A DNA stretch of 64,000 nucleotides from Gemmobacter sp034519525 (lineage in GTDB: Bacteria; Pseudomonadota; Alphaproteobacteria; Rhodobacterales; Rhodobacteraceae), in NCBI GenBank assembly GCA_034519525.1, contig JAXHOJ010000057.1, positions 124,001 to 188,000 on the forward strand, read 5' to 3'. Shown piece by piece: positions 63,162 through 64,000 of the stretch. Numbering within the stretch: the first letter of the stretch is position 1; the number at the start of each line of letters is the position of its first letter. The notes under the pieces are model-generated. The model was not told where the DNA came from. It worked only from the letters and a program-made list of their open reading frames with translations, and did not search any database. A program made the translations under genes and the position numbers.

Positions 63162-64000
63162 GCAAGCTCCGTTTGAACAAGCGCCGTTCTATGGCGCTGG
63201 CCGCATGCCAGATTCTGGGTGCCCTGTTACTGGTAACTGCCACCCCCACATGGGCGGGCGAGGGCCATGACCATGGCGATGCCGCCCCCGCAGCCAGCGG
63301 CGACGGCCCCAAACGCCAGCCCGATGGCAGTGTGTTCCTGCCCAAACCTGCACAACGCCAGATCGCCGTGCGCACAATGGTGGTGGTAGACGCCGAACTG
63401 CCCCGTTCCATTGAACTGCAAGGCAAAGTGGTCATGGACCCCAATGCCGGTGGCAAGGTGCAGGCGCTGGTAGCAGGGCGACTGGAGGCAGGCCCCCGTG
63501 GGCTACCCAGCATGGGCCAGGCCGTGAAAAATGGCGATGTGTTGGCCTATGTGGTGCCGTCCACGGGTGCCATTGAGCGGTCCAACCAGGCTAGCGCATT
63601 GGCCGAATTACGTGCTGCCCGTGGGCTTGCCGAGAAGAAGGTGGCTCGCCTGCAAGCGCTGGCTGATACCGTGCCGCGCAAAGACATTGAGGCCGCACAA
63701 AGCGAGCTGACCAGCCTGACGGAACGTGTTGCCGCTTTGGGCGGCGGCCTGAACAACCGCGATGCTTTGGTGGCACCGGTATCCGGTGTCATCGCTTCCA
63801 GCAACGCCGTCGCCGGCCAGGTGGTTGATGCCCGTGAACTGGTGTTTGAGGTGGTAGACCCCACACGCCTGCGCATCGAGGCGCTGGCCTATGACGCGGC
63901 AGTAGCTAGCGATGTGGCGGGCGCCACCGTAGCGGTTGGCACTGACAGCGTAGCGCTGACCTTCATCGGTGCGGCGCGCACGCTGCGCGAGCAGGCCCTG
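63158..64000 (+). CDS. czcB: CzcB-type RND periplasmic adaptor (3' end outside window)
   Basis: 281 codons open to the last base. Signal peptide about 1-33 (ending TWAG), GEGHDHGDA leader as in the preceding protein, then the membrane-fusion barrel: QIAVRTMVVVDAELPRSIEL, VQALVAGRLEAGPRGLPSMG (lipoyl-like half), helical hairpin NQASALAELRAARGLAEKK and the returning LVAPVSGVIASSNAVAGQVV. Joins CzcC to the inner-membrane pump CzcA, expected just downstream. Confidence 0.92.
   Translation, partial: MSKLRLNKRRSMALAACQILGALLLVTATPTWAGEGHDHGDAAPAASGDGPKRQPDGSVFLPKPAQRQIAVRTMVVVDAELPRSIELQGKVVMDPNAGGKVQALVAGRLEAGPRGLPSMGQAVKNGDVLAYVVPSTGAIERSNQASALAELRAARGLAEKKVARLQALADTVPRKDIEAAQSELTSLTERVAALGGGLNNRDALVAPVSGVIASSNAVAGQVVDARELVFEVVDPTRLRIEALAYDAAVASDVAGATVAVGTDSVALTFIGAARTLREQAL

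Overview
The window looks like two pieces of DNA from different bacteria joined at about position 47,275. Positions 1-47,275 read as a chromosomal stretch of an alphaproteobacterium, most likely a Rhodobacteraceae relative (Rhodobacter/Gemmobacter/Tabrizicola type). The basis is high GC with strong G/C third positions, the ccmABCDG block, the glnB-glnA pair, 3-hydroxybutyrate dehydrogenase, a Hint/RTX-type secreted protein, an entericidin-like peptide, and recurrent 'CTCTTGGCxxAAATACCCC' intergenic repeats. Positions 47,276-64,000 have different codon habits (more TTG, CAA and GTT) and gene content typical of a Comamonadaceae betaproteobacterium (Rhodoferax-like). The taxonomic names are inference from protein family resemblance; no search was run.

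Layout of the first part: cytochrome c maturation (ccmA, cut by the window edge, to ccmG, 1-2624); a beta-propeller/RTX secreted protein; aconitase with a cluster of frameshifts (4063-6807); DUF1223 protein, lipid A-type acyltransferase, EamA transporter, FliG-like protein; purB; a DUF333 lipoprotein and a heme-dependent N-demethylase-like protein; glnB-glnA nitrogen assimilation; NAD(P)HX repair enzyme; Hint protein; tRNA-Gln; a frameshifted HI0933-type flavoprotein; rpe; SulP transporter; LuxR solo; a possible small RNA; rpsB-tsf; psuK-psuG pseudouridine breakdown; DUF502, patatin, bdhA; YejA-like solute-binding protein, entericidin, dipeptidase; a copper module (copA-cueR divergent from copZ with two CueR-type promoters); ndk, ABC-F protein, nitroreductase, MarC, retropepsin-like protease, holC-pepA, and lptF-lptG with lptG cut short.

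At the junction both lptG and an IS1182-like transposase are truncated, end to end, across a short shared sequence. An assembly chimera or a rearrangement is therefore more likely than a simple IS insertion. The second part then holds a transposase remnant, an AraC regulator with a TfoX C-terminal-domain ORF behind it, divergent from a peroxiredoxin-like protein; an orphan two-domain ArsA ATPase; benE with a divergent MocR-type regulator; a degenerate EAL protein and a Crp/Fnr regulator; and a cadmium/zinc/cobalt resistance cluster (cadR<>cadA, transglutaminase-like protein, czcI, czcC, a His-rich membrane-anchored protein, czcB cut by the window end).

Several genes on both sides of the junction carry single-base frameshifts (aconitase, flavoprotein, AraC, TfoX-like, MocR, EAL, transposase). 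This pattern fits uncorrected sequencing indels better than real gene decay, so the 'broken' genes should be read with that in mind. No CRISPR array, rRNA operon or prophage was seen.
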